46,644 nt of DNA, taken from assembly GCA_009693015.1 (NCBI GenBank), contig SHYB01000015.1, positions 1-46,644 of the forward strand, in the 5' to 3' direction. A program made the translations under genes and the position numbers. Below are positions 37,927 through 45,252 of the stretch, in pieces (the first letter of the stretch is position 1; every line of letters starts with the position of its first letter). The notes beneath the pieces are model-generated. The model worked only from the letters and a program-made list of their open reading frames with translations. It did no database searches and was not told where the DNA came from. The DNA comes from Dehalococcoidia bacterium (lineage in GTDB: Bacteria > Chloroflexota > Dehalococcoidia > SHYB01).

Positions 37927-39816
37927 CTACCGGGGGACCTGCTGCATGCGGAAGGCTTCGATGATATCGCCTACGGCGTAATCGTTCGCGCCGGCGATGG
38001 TGATGCCGCACTCCAGGCCGGTGGTGACTTCGCGGGCGTCATCCTTGAAGCGTTTGAGGGATTCGACAGGGCCTTCAGCAATGACCTTGCCGCCGCGCTT
38101 GAGACGCGCCTGGCCGTTGCGGACGATCTTGCCGTCAGTGACGTAGCAGCCGGCAACCTTGCCGCGCTTGCCCAGGGTGAAGACGGCGCGGACTTCCGCG
38201 TGGCCGTCCACCACTTCCTTGGAGGCAGGTGTGAGCATGCCTTTGAGGGCGGCTTCAATCTCGTCCACGAGGTTATAGATGATGCTGTAGACGCGGATCT
38301 CCACACCCTCGGCTGCCGCCATGGAGCGGGCACCCTGCTGGGGCTGGACGTTGAAGCCGACGACGAGTGCGTGGGATGCAACGGCGAGGAGGATATCAGA
38401 TTCGTTGATGGAGCCTGCGGCGGCGTGGAGGACGCGGACGCGGGTGTCCGGCGTGGAGAGGCGCTCCACGGCGTTCTTCACGGGCTCGATGGAGCCCTGG
38501 ACGTCTGTCTTGATGATGAGGGGCAGCTCGCGCATCTGGGCTGCGCCGGCTTGCTGGGCCAGCTCTTCCAGGATGGGGGCGCGGGCGACGTAGGCGGGGC
38601 GCAGCTCACGCTCGCGCTGGCGCTTCTGGACGAACTCCCGCGCCTCTTTGTCATCGGCAAAAGCGACGACGGAGTCGCCGGCCTGGGGCAGAGTGGAGAG
38701 GCCGAGGGCCTCCACGGGCATGGACGGCGGGGCTTCCCGCACGCGCCGGCCTGCGTCATCGTAAAGCGCCTTGATGCGGCCCCAGGCTTCGCCGGCGACG
38801 ATGGTGTCGCCGACGTGGAGGGTGCCGTTCTGCACGAGGATGGAGGCGACGGGGCCGCGATGGCGGTCTACGTGGGCTTCCACGATGACGCCGAGAGCGG
38901 GCCGGTTGGGGTTGGCCTTGAGTTCGGCGACCTCAGCGACGACGAGGATGTTGTCCAGGAGGTCGGAGATGCCCTGGCCGGTCTTGGCGGAGAGAGGGAC
39001 GCCGATGACTTGGCCGCCGAACTCTTCCAGGACGAGGCTGTGCTCCGTGAGTTGGGTCTTGACGCGATTCACGTCGGCTTCCGGCTTGTCCACCTTGTTG
39101 ATGGCGACGATGATGGGGACGCCGGCGGCGCGGGCGTGATCCATGGCTTCAATGGTCTGGGGCATGATGCCGTCATCAGCGGCGACGACGAGGACGGCGA
39201 TGTCCGCGCCGCGTGCGCCGCGGGCGCGCATGGCGGTGAAGGCGGCGTGGCCGGGAGTATCAAGGAAGGTGATAGGCCGGCCGCGCTCCATCACCTGGTA
39301 GGCGCCGATGTGCTGGGTGATGCCGCCGGCTTCGCCTTCGGCAACCTTGGTCTTACGGATGGCGTCAAGCAGGGTGGTCTTGCCGTGGTCTACGTGGCCG
39401 AGGATGGTGACCACAGGCGGCCGGGGAACGAGGGTGGCTGTCTCTTCCATAGACTCAAGCTGAGCCTGCTCGTGGACAGCATGCAGATCGTGCGGCTTCT
39501 CCGCCACGGCTTTGCGGACGGGCTGGAAGTTGAAATCGCGGGCGACGAGAGCGGCGGTGTCAAAGTCCACGACCTGGGTCAGAGAGGCCATGACGCCGTT
39601 GCGCATGAGCTGCTTGATGACCTCAATGCCGGAGAGTCCGAGGCGACTGGCCAACTCGGAGACGGCGATGGTGTCGGGGACGTGGACGGGGCCGCCGGGA
39701 GGACGGGCGACCTCCTGGACGACGGGTCCCTGGGAGGTATCTTCAGCGCTGCGGCGGGGGCCGCTGCGGCGCTTGCCGCCGCCGGAGCGGGATGCGTACC
39801 TGCGTTGCGGGCTCAT
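37927..39816 (-). CDS. infB: Translation initiation factor IF-2
   Basis: A 629-residue GTPase that delivers initiator tRNA. After about 45 basic residues comes one IF2 N-terminal module ([20 protein letters not shown]), then the G domain with [30 protein letters not shown] and [10 protein letters not shown], and domains II-IV. The long N-terminal region of enterobacterial IF-2 is absent, as in the short forms of many phyla. ATG 39816 overlaps the ylxR stop as ATGA. AGAGGTGG precedes it. Confidence 0.97.
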   Translation of the reverse strand: MSPQRRYASRSGGGKRRSGPRRSAEDTSQGPVVQEVARPPGGPVHVPDTIAVSELASRLGLSGIEVIKQLMRNGVMASLTQVVDFDTAALVARDFNFQPVRKAVAEKPHDLHAVHEQAQLESMEETATLVPRPPVVTILGHVDHGKTTLLDAIRKTKVAEGEAGGITQHIGAYQVMERGRPITFLDTPGHAAFTAMRARGARGADIAVLVVAADDGIMPQTIEAMDHARAAGVPIIVAINKVDKPEADVNRVKTQLTEHSLVLEEFGGQVIGVPLSAKTGQGISDLLDNILVVAEVAELKANPNRPALGVIVEAHVDRHRGPVASILVQNGTLHVGDTIVAGEAWGRIKALYDDAGRRVREAPPSMPVEALGLSTLPQAGDSVVAFADDKEAREFVQKRQRERELRPAYVARAPILEELAQQAGAAQMRELPLIIKTDVQGSIEPVKNAVERLSTPDTRVRVLHAAAGSINESDILLAVASHALVVGFNVQPQQGARSMAAAEGVEIRVYSIIYNLVDEIEAALKGMLTPASKEVVDGHAEVRAVFTLGKRGKVAGCYVTDGKIVRNGQARLKRGGKVIAEGPVESLKRFKDDAREVTTGLECGITIAGANDYAVGDIIEAFRMQQVPR

Positions 39817-40100
39817 GCTGCCACCTCTACCGCGTGGAGTCGCAGGGCTTGGAGCAGCGCGGCGCGCTGTGCGGGGGCCAGCTCTGCCTTCACGGCGCGC
39901 GCGAGGCGGTCCTTCTTGAGGGCGAAATCCCAGCACGCGGGCTTCTTACATAAATAGGCGCCCCGCCCGGCAGCCTTGCCGCGGGCATCCAGCAGGAGGG
40001 CGCCGTCCGGGGTGCGGACGATACGCAGGAGGTCACGTTTAGGCGCCTGGGATGCGCAGGAGGCGCAACGGCGCAGGGGTATGTGCTTGGGGGGATGCAT
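39813..40100 (-). CDS. ylxR: YlxR family RNA-binding protein (DUF448)
   Basis: A 95-residue protein with the YlxR pattern PLRRCASCASQAPKRDLLRI, GRGAYLCKKPACWDFALKK. Members bind RNA and are encoded between nusA and infB, as here. The Cys pair CASC in the first strand is usual. The ATG at 40100 is eight bases after the nusA stop; TCCTCC on the plus strand gives GGAGGA about ten bases before it. Confidence 0.92.
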   Translation of the reverse strand: MHPPKHIPLRRCASCASQAPKRDLLRIVRTPDGALLLDARGKAAGRGAYLCKKPACWDFALKKDRLARAVKAELAPAQRAALLQALRLHAVEVAA

Positions 40101-40107
40101 GCCTGGG

Positions 40108-41574
40108 CTATTCCTCCGGCTCGACGCTGAACTGTTTGCTGCTGCCGCCGCCGCGCTTGGCTTTCTTAGGGGTAGCGCTTTCGCGGTCATCGCGGCCGCC
40201 CTTGCGCCTGCCGCCGCCGCGCCGGTCGAGAATATCTTCGGCGAAGCGGATGCCGCCACGCTGCGTCTGGGGCACGACTTTCCAGGTCTCTTCCTTGGCA
40301 AGCGCCTCGGCGAGCGAGGGGGCCTCAACCTCTGCCGCGGCGGGCGCGGGCTCTTCGGCATCCGTCAGCGAAGGCGGCTCGGCAACGGTGGATGCCGCAT
40401 CCTGGGCTACAGGCGCGGGAGATGGAGCGGGGGTGGCGGGCGCCGCGCCGCGACGCGCGGGTGCGGCCAGGCGGGCAGCCGCGGCCAGGCGCTCGGCGAT
40501 CTCCGCAGGGGGAGGCGTGAGGTCTATCTTCTGCGCCTCGGCTTCCGTGGTGGACTTGATATCAATGCGCCAGCCGGTGAGCTTGGCGGCGAGGCGGGCG
40601 TTTTGCCCTTCGCGGCCGATGGCGAGGGAGAGCTGGCGGTCAGGTACGATGACGATGGCGGTCTTTTCTTCGGGCTTGATGACCACGTGCATCACCTGCG
40701 CAGGGCCGAGGGCGCGGGCGATGAAGGTGTGGGGAGCTTCGGACCATTCGAGGACGTCAATCTTCTCGCCATGCATCTCGTTGACGATGTTCTGGATGCG
40801 GATGCCGCGCAGGCCGACGCAGGAGCCCACGGGGTCCACGCGGTCTTGCAGCGCGGTGACGGCGATTTTGGAGCGGAAGCCGGGCTCGCGGGCGATGGCC
40901 TTGATGGCCACGGCGCCGTTCAAGATTTCCGGGACCTCCAACTCAAAGAGGCGCCGCAGGACGTCCTTGTGGGTGCGCGACACGAGGATCTGCGGGCCCT
41001 TGGTGGTTTTGCCCACTTCCAGCACGAGCACCTTGATGCGCTGCCCGGGCCGGTAGCGCTCCGATTGCACTTGCTCGGAGGCGGGGAGGAGCGCTTCCGC
41101 GCGGCCAAGGTCGACGATGACGTTGCGGCCTTCAAAGCGCTGCACCACGGCGGAGAGAAGGGCGTTCTCTTTGCCGGAGTATTCGGTGAAGACGATATCG
41201 CGCTCGGCCTCGCGCAGGCGCTGCATGACCACTTGCTTGGCGGTCTGCGCGGCGATGCGCCCGGCGTTGGCGGGGGTGACCTCTTCTTCCAAGATGCCGC
41301 CCAGCTCGATGTCCGGCTTGAGCTTTCTGGCGTCCGCCAGCTTCAGATGGATCTTATCGTTCTCAAACGCTTCGTCGGCGACGACGGTGCGGCGGGCGTA
41401 GACGTGGACCTCGCCGGTGGCGCTGGAGATGCGCACGGCGAGGTCGCAATCGGCGAGGCGGTCTTTCTTGAAGGCGGAGATGAGCGCCGCTTCCACAGCG
41501 TTGAGGACGATATCGCGGGGGAGGTTCCGCTCAGCGGCGAGCTGGGTGATGGCGATGAGAAACTCGCTCTTCAT
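40108..41574 (-). CDS. nusA: Transcription termination/antitermination factor NusA
   Basis: A 488-residue protein: N-terminal RNA-polymerase-binding domain (about 1-125), S1 domain (about 135-200, with VIVDLGRAEALLPASEQV), two KH domains (DPVGSCVGLRGIRIQNIVNE and LAIGREGQNARLAAKLTGW), then an Ala/Pro/Glu-rich tail ending with basic patches. It binds nascent RNA and controls pausing, termination and antitermination. GGGGGA about nine bases upstream sets the start. rimP, which usually precedes nusA, is missing; instead there is a 100-nt leader with a hairpin and a promoter. Confidence 0.97.
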   Translation of the reverse strand: MKSEFLIAITQLAAERNLPRDIVLNAVEAALISAFKKDRLADCDLAVRISSATGEVHVYARRTVVADEAFENDKIHLKLADARKLKPDIELGGILEEEVTPANAGRIAAQTAKQVVMQRLREAERDIVFTEYSGKENALLSAVVQRFEGRNVIVDLGRAEALLPASEQVQSERYRPGQRIKVLVLEVGKTTKGPQILVSRTHKDVLRRLFELEVPEILNGAVAIKAIAREPGFRSKIAVTALQDRVDPVGSCVGLRGIRIQNIVNEMHGEKIDVLEWSEAPHTFIARALGPAQVMHVVIKPEEKTAIVIVPDRQLSLAIGREGQNARLAAKLTGWRIDIKSTTEAEAQKIDLTPPPAEIAERLAAAARLAAPARRGAAPATPAPSPAPVAQDAASTVAEPPSLTDAEEPAPAAAEVEAPSLAEALAKEETWKVVPQTQRGGIRFAEDILDRRGGGRRKGGRDDRESATPKKAKRGGGSSKQFSVEPEE

Positions 41575-41624
41575 GACCCTATTCCCCCCTTTCGCTGGGG
41601 CGCTTTTCTTGCCCCTTGAACAAA

Positions 41625-41647
41625 GAAAGTGGGGGTCACCCACTTTC
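41625..41647 (-). promoter_or_regulatory. Hairpin in the nusA leader, possible attenuator
   Basis: GAAAGTGGG (41625-41633) and CCCACTTTC (41639-41647) form a 9-bp stem with a 5-nt loop. Read on the minus strand the stem is followed by TTTGTTC, a modest terminator-like tail, within the untranslated leader between the nusA promoter and start codon. NusA autoregulation by attenuation is conceivable. Confidence 0.45.
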
Positions 41648-41681
41648 AAAAGCCAACGAAAACCCGTGTTCCGACGCGCAC

Positions 41682-41710
41682 ATTATAGCAACCCCGCTTT
41701 CTTTGGGCAA
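41682..41710 (-). promoter_or_regulatory. Promoter of the nusA-ylxR-infB-rbfA-truB operon
   Basis: On the minus strand TTGCCC (41710-41705), 17 bp, then TATAAT (41687-41682) preceded by TGC, so an extended -10. It is divergent from the promoter of the LuxR-type gene 20-50 bp away. Confidence 0.75.
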
Positions 41711-41726
41711 GCGAAGGGGCAGCGCA

Positions 41727-41735
41727 TGCTATACT
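41727..41735 (+). promoter_or_regulatory. Extended -10 box of the LuxR-type gene
   Basis: TGCTATACT: TGn plus TATACT at 41730-41735. The ATG at 41744 is only eight bases beyond, so the message is probably leaderless, as for thrS. Confidence 0.55.
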
Positions 41736-41743
41736 CCGCGCCG

Positions 41744-42352
41744 ATGCACGGTGATAGCGAAACAGGAGCGCTTCAGGGAGCGCCGCGCGTGGGGGTGTTG
41801 TCTACGCGGCGCGCCCTGGCGGGGGCGATCGCGAGGTACCTGGCGCGCCAGGGGTTCATCGCCACGTTCACCACGAGCGAGTCGCGGGTGGCGGAGCAGC
41901 GGGGGTCGTTCGATGTGCTGCTGCTGGACCTGCCGGAGGATGGGGAGGGGCCATCGCTAGACTGGCGTGCGGTGCTGTGGCCCGCGGCGGCGGCGTCCGA
42001 CGTGCGGGTGGCGGCAGGGCGCGCGCCGGTGGCGTTTTACCAGAAGCCGGTTAGTTGGGAGGCGGTGGCGCGGGGGTTGAGCAGCCTGGGCAGCGCCTTC
42101 ACTGCGCCCGTAGGGACGGCAGGGCCGGGAGCGCCCCGCGCGCAGGCGGCGGCGCTGGAGAAGCCGCTGAGCGCGCGGGAGCGGGAGACGCTGGGGCACC
42201 TGGTGAGCGGGCTGGGGAACAAGCAGATCGCCGAGCGGATGGGTGTGAGCGAGCCGACGGTGAAGAAGCACGTGCAGCACCTGGTAGCGAAGCTGGGGGC
42301 GGCGGACAGGACCCATGCGGCGGTGCGGGCGGTACGGCAGGGGCTGGTGTAG
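41744..42352 (+). CDS. LuxR-type HTH protein with a degenerate receiver-like domain
   Basis: A 202-residue protein. The C-terminus is a GerE/LuxR helix-turn-helix (LSARERETLGHLVSGLGNKQ, IAERMGVSEPTVKKHVQHL). The N-terminal 110 residues resemble a response-regulator receiver: FDVLLLDLPEDG keeps the Asp after strand 3, and FYQKPVS keeps the switch Lys, but the acidic pair at the end of strand 1 is replaced (GVLSTRRAL) and the region is shortened. Phosphorylation is therefore doubtful; it may respond atypically. No kinase gene is adjacent. There is no Shine-Dalgarno sequence, and a -10 box lies eight bases upstream, so the start at 41744 is likely leaderless. Confidence 0.8.
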   Translation: MHGDSETGALQGAPRVGVLSTRRALAGAIARYLARQGFIATFTTSESRVAEQRGSFDVLLLDLPEDGEGPSLDWRAVLWPAAAASDVRVAAGRAPVAFYQKPVSWEAVARGLSSLGSAFTAPVGTAGPGAPRAQAAALEKPLSARERETLGHLVSGLGNKQIAERMGVSEPTVKKHVQHLVAKLGAADRTHAAVRAVRQGLV

Positions 42353-42360
42353 GGGTAGGG

Positions 42361-42387
42361 GCGATGCATTCTTTGGGGATGCATCGC
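42361..42387. repeat. Perfect inverted repeat before the second LLM gene
   Basis: GCGATGCAT (42361-42369) and ATGCATCGC (42379-42387) around a 9-nt spacer. It lies between the LuxR-type stop codon and the ribosome site of the oxidoreductase gene. It could be an operator or the end stem of the first transcript. Confidence 0.5.
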
Positions 42388-42410
42388 TGTGAGGCAGGAG
42401 GGTAGCATCC

Positions 42411-43310
42411 ATGAAGTTCCAACTGCTGGCGCGGGGTCTGTACAAGTGGCAAGACCCTCGCGATATCCTGGCGTTTGCCCGCGCGGCGGAGGCGCTCGGC
42501 TTCGAGTCGTTCGATGTGGGCGATCACGTGGTTGTCCCCGACCAGACCGCGTCGGCGTTTCCCTACAGCGCCGATGGCAAGGGCGGGCCGCATTACCCGT
42601 CCCATCCGTATCACGACCCCTGGACGATGCTGGCGTATGTGGCCGCGGCCACGGAGCGCATCCGCCTGAGCACGGGCATCTATATTCTTCCCATGCGCAA
42701 ACCCATGCTGACGGCGAAGACGGTGGCGACGGTGGACTTGCTGTCGCAGGGGCGCGTCACCATGGGCATCGGCGTGGGCTGGATCAAGGAGGAGTTCGAG
42801 GCGATCGGCGAAGTATTCGAGCGGCGGGGCAAGCGCACCGACGAGATTATCGGGATCGTGCGGCGGCTGTGGACAGAAGACACGGTGGAGCATCACGGCG
42901 AGTTCTATTCGTTTGGGCCGGTGAAGATGACCCCCAAGCCGGTGCAGCAGCCTATCCCCATTCACTACGGCGGGATTTCCGCCGCGGCTATCCGGCACGC
43001 GGCGACGCTGTGCGATGGCTGGATCACCGTGCCGGGGATATGGGGGCAGAAGGATATTTTCGAGACGCTGGACGATACGAAACGGCAGATCGCCAATATG
43101 ACGGAGCAGCGCAAACGCGCGGGCCGCGATCACCTGCCGTTCGAGATCACGGGACGCATCCCCGTAGCGGCGACGCTGGACGATCTGCGGCGGCGCGAGG
43201 AGGCGGGAATGACCCGCTTTCGCGTGGTGCCCTGGGGTTCGGCATACGATATTCCCGCGCTGCCGGGGGCGATCGAGTCGTTGGAGCGGTTCGCGGGGAC
43301 GTACTTGTAG
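42411..43310 (+). CDS. LLM class F420-dependent oxidoreductase
   Basis: A 299-residue luciferase-like TIM-barrel oxidoreductase. AEALGFESFDVGDHVVVPDQ is the early coenzyme-side segment; RIRLSTGIYILPMRKPMLTA, GRVTMGIGVGWIKEEFEAIG and RLWTEDTVEHHGEFYSF are typical of the F420-dependent subgroup (TIGR03619-like), as is PIPIHYGGISAAAIRHAA. The substrate is unknown. AGGAGGG lies ten bases before the ATG. It follows the LuxR-type gene in the same direction and is convergent with a thioesterase gene nine bases away. Confidence 0.92.
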   Translation: MKFQLLARGLYKWQDPRDILAFARAAEALGFESFDVGDHVVVPDQTASAFPYSADGKGGPHYPSHPYHDPWTMLAYVAAATERIRLSTGIYILPMRKPMLTAKTVATVDLLSQGRVTMGIGVGWIKEEFEAIGEVFERRGKRTDEIIGIVRRLWTEDTVEHHGEFYSFGPVKMTPKPVQQPIPIHYGGISAAAIRHAATLCDGWITVPGIWGQKDIFETLDDTKRQIANMTEQRKRAGRDHLPFEITGRIPVAATLDDLRRREEAGMTRFRVVPWGSAYDIPALPGAIESLERFAGTYL

Positions 43311-43319
43311 CGGGCCTAG

Positions 43320-43724
43320 CTACGCCTTCGCCGCGCCCTTTGTCTGGAAGCGGCTAGGGTCAATGACGGCGCGCTCGTGCAGGCCATCGCCGATTTTCTT
43401 GTCGCCGGAGAAGGCTTGCACCTCCCAGGTGTAGCGGCGGCCTTCGCACTGGACGAACTTGATGGCGATGCGCACGGGCTGACCCGCGGGCGCGGCGGCG
43501 AGGTGGCGGATGTTGACCACGGTGCCCACGGAGGTCTGCGGCTTGGGGAGCTTTTCTTGGAGCATGCGCATGCACACGCCTTCCATGAGGCCGATCATGA
43601 CGGGGGTGGAGATCATGGGGGTGGCGCCCATGTGGGTGACGCCCTGGGTGGCCTTGGTATCGAGCGTCTCTTCGCGGGTGGCGCCGATCTGGAGGATGGG
43701 GTGGGCGAGGGGTTGGGTGGTCAT
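43320..43724 (-). CDS. Hotdog-fold thioesterase, FlK-like
   Basis: A 134-residue hotdog protein resembling fluoroacetyl-CoA thioesterase FlK: MISTPVMIGLMEGVCMRML carries the Thr and Glu positions of the FlK active site, followed by SVGTVVNIRHLAAAPAGQPV and GDGLHERAVID with the His. It probably hydrolyses an acyl-CoA; most relatives do not act on fluoroacetyl-CoA. AGAGGAG precedes the ATG by eight bases, and TGC-TAGACT (minus strand, 43769-43764) may be its -10 element. Confidence 0.85.
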   Translation of the reverse strand: MTTQPLAHPILQIGATREETLDTKATQGVTHMGATPMISTPVMIGLMEGVCMRMLQEKLPKPQTSVGTVVNIRHLAAAPAGQPVRIAIKFVQCEGRRYTWEVQAFSGDKKIGDGLHERAVIDPSRFQTKGAAKA

Positions 43725-43803
43725 GGGGGCGGCTCCTCTACAGGATGGTAGTCGTAGCTGTTGAGTCTAGCATGCGCCAGCGGGCGGGTGTGGTTGGCAT
43801 AGT

Positions 43804-44850
43804 TTACTGCCCAAACAGCGTCGCCTGGTTCGCCTCTGCCTGCGCGCGGGACTTGGGGTAGGGCTTCTGCAAATAGTCGTAGGCGGCGCGGGTGGCGACG
43901 CGGCCGCGTGGGGTGCGGCCCAGGAAGCCGAGCTGGATGAGGAACGGCTCGTATACGTCCATGATGGTGTCGGCCTCCTCGCTGATGGAGGTGGCGATCG
44001 TCTCCAGGCCCACCGGGCCGCCATCGAACTTCTCGATGACGGCGTGCAGCACCTTGCGGTCCATCTGGTCCAGGCCCAGGCCGTCCACCTCCAGGCGCTT
44101 CAGCGCCTCGGCGGCGACGGGCATGGTGATGCGCCCATCGGCCATCACCTCGGCGTAATCGCGGACGCGCTTGAGGATACGGTTGGCCACGCGCGGCGTG
44201 CCCCGCGAGCGCTGGGCGATTTCTAGCACGGCGGCAGGTTCGATGGCGACGTTGAGTATTTGCGCTGACCGTGCCACGATTTCGCGCATGGCGTCGGGGG
44301 AGTAGAAGTCCAGGCGATGCACCGCGCCGAAGCGGTCGCGCAGGGGGGGGCTCATCATGGCGTAGCGCGTGGTGGCGCCGATAAGGGTGAAGTGCGGTAT
44401 CTTGAGCCGGATGCTGCGCGCCGTGGGGCCTTTGCCGATCACAATGTCCAGCGCAAAGTCCTCCATCGCGGGGTAGAGGATTTCTTCGACGGGACGGGCG
44501 AGGCGATGCACCTCATCAATAAAGAGAGCGTCGCCGGGGCTGAGGTTGGTGAGGATGGCGGCCATATCGCCGGCGCGTTCGATGGCGGGGCCGGAGGTGA
44601 TGCGGATGCTGACGCCAAGCTCCGCGGCGATGATGTTGGCGAGGGTGGTCTTGCCCAGGCCGGGAGGGCCGTAGAGCAGGATGTGGTCCAGCGTTTCCTT
44701 GCGCTTCTGCGACGCGGCGATGGTGATCCGCAGGCTCTCCTTGACCTTCTCCTGGCCGATGTACTCGGCGAGGCGGCGGGGGCGCAGGCTGGTCTCTGCC
44801 GCCGTCTCGTCGGGGCGCGGCTTGGGGGAGACGATGCGTTCTTGCGGCAC
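43804..44850 (-). CDS. ruvB: Holliday junction branch migration helicase RuvB
   Basis: A 348-residue AAA+ ATPase that drives branch migration with RuvA. It has [19 protein letters not shown], Walker [17 protein letters not shown], Walker [12 protein letters not shown], sensor and arginine-finger region [20 protein letters not shown], and the C-terminal winged helix ([16 protein letters not shown]). GTG 44850 is chosen because it yields the conserved ERIVSP beginning and has GGAG about seven bases upstream; the frame is open to 45027 through a dispersed repeat. ruvA and ruvC are not nearby. Confidence 0.96.
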   Translation of the reverse strand: MPQERIVSPKPRPDETAAETSLRPRRLAEYIGQEKVKESLRITIAASQKRKETLDHILLYGPPGLGKTTLANIIAAELGVSIRITSGPAIERAGDMAAILTNLSPGDALFIDEVHRLARPVEEILYPAMEDFALDIVIGKGPTARSIRLKIPHFTLIGATTRYAMMSPPLRDRFGAVHRLDFYSPDAMREIVARSAQILNVAIEPAAVLEIAQRSRGTPRVANRILKRVRDYAEVMADGRITMPVAAEALKRLEVDGLGLDQMDRKVLHAVIEKFDGGPVGLETIATSISEEADTIMDVYEPFLIQLGFLGRTPRGRVATRAAYDYLQKPYPKSRAQAEANQATLFGQ

Positions 44851-44944
44851 GGGGTGCTCCTGTGGAGGCAATCGTAGGCCAGGGGCAACAGGAGTGTCAA
44901 GGAAGGAGTGGCGGGTGGGCGCTGCGTGGGCGCTGCCGCGCAAC

Positions 44945-45063
44945 AGTGGCAAACCTCGTTGCTCCCTCCCGCCCACCCGCATGTGTTGTAACAGAGGACA
45001 GGGGCACATCCCCTGTACCTCTGCCAAAGAGGGGCGTCGCCCCTCTTTGGCAACACCCCAGGC
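44945..45063. repeat. Dispersed repeat family 2 with two strong hairpins
   Basis: Between ruvB and the helicase gene. CAGAGGACAGGGG (44992-45004) pairs with CCCCTGT-a-CCTCTG (45010-45023), 13 bp with one bulge. CCAAAGAGGGGC (45024-45035) pairs with GCCCCTCTTTGG (45039-45050), 12 bp perfect with a 3-nt loop. The block, including the preceding CCTCGTTGCTCCCTCCCGCC, is homologous to 17105-17235, and its 3' part to 19095-19137. Confidence 0.65.
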
Positions 45064-45103
45064 AGAAGCCAGACAGCGTCCGACAGCGGTGCGGCGAGGG
45101 TTC

Positions 45104-45112
45104 TGGTATACT
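45104..45112 (+). promoter_or_regulatory. Extended -10 promoter of the helicase gene
   Basis: TGGTATACT (TATACT at 45107-45112) without a clear -35. The expected start near 45119 leaves an untranslated leader of about 135 nt (45119-45252), which is less G-rich than the genes and contains pyrimidine-rich CTCCTGTTTCTCCTCTCTG. Long leaders are common for cold-inducible helicase genes; that role is inference. Confidence 0.5.
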
Positions 45113-45252
45113 AGGGGTGTGTCATGAATCGGTAGCCCGCCGTATCGGCTGGGTGCAGCTCGAGATTTTCAAGCAGTCTCCTGTTTCTCCTCTCTGATGA
45201 TCTGCGCTGACCGACGAGTGCCAACATTGTTTGTCTCTAGGAGTCAGTCAGC

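Noticed and set aside
37882-41619. Very long plus-strand open frames opposite infB and nusA (37882-39957 and 39976-41619).
   Set aside because: They are antisense to infB and nusA, are Gly/Asp/Ala-rich without any family motif, and arise from the G/C-ending codons of the real genes.
44851-45027. Longer ruvB beginning at 45027.
   Set aside because: The extension is encoded by repeat family 2; GTG 44850 yields the conserved N-terminus.
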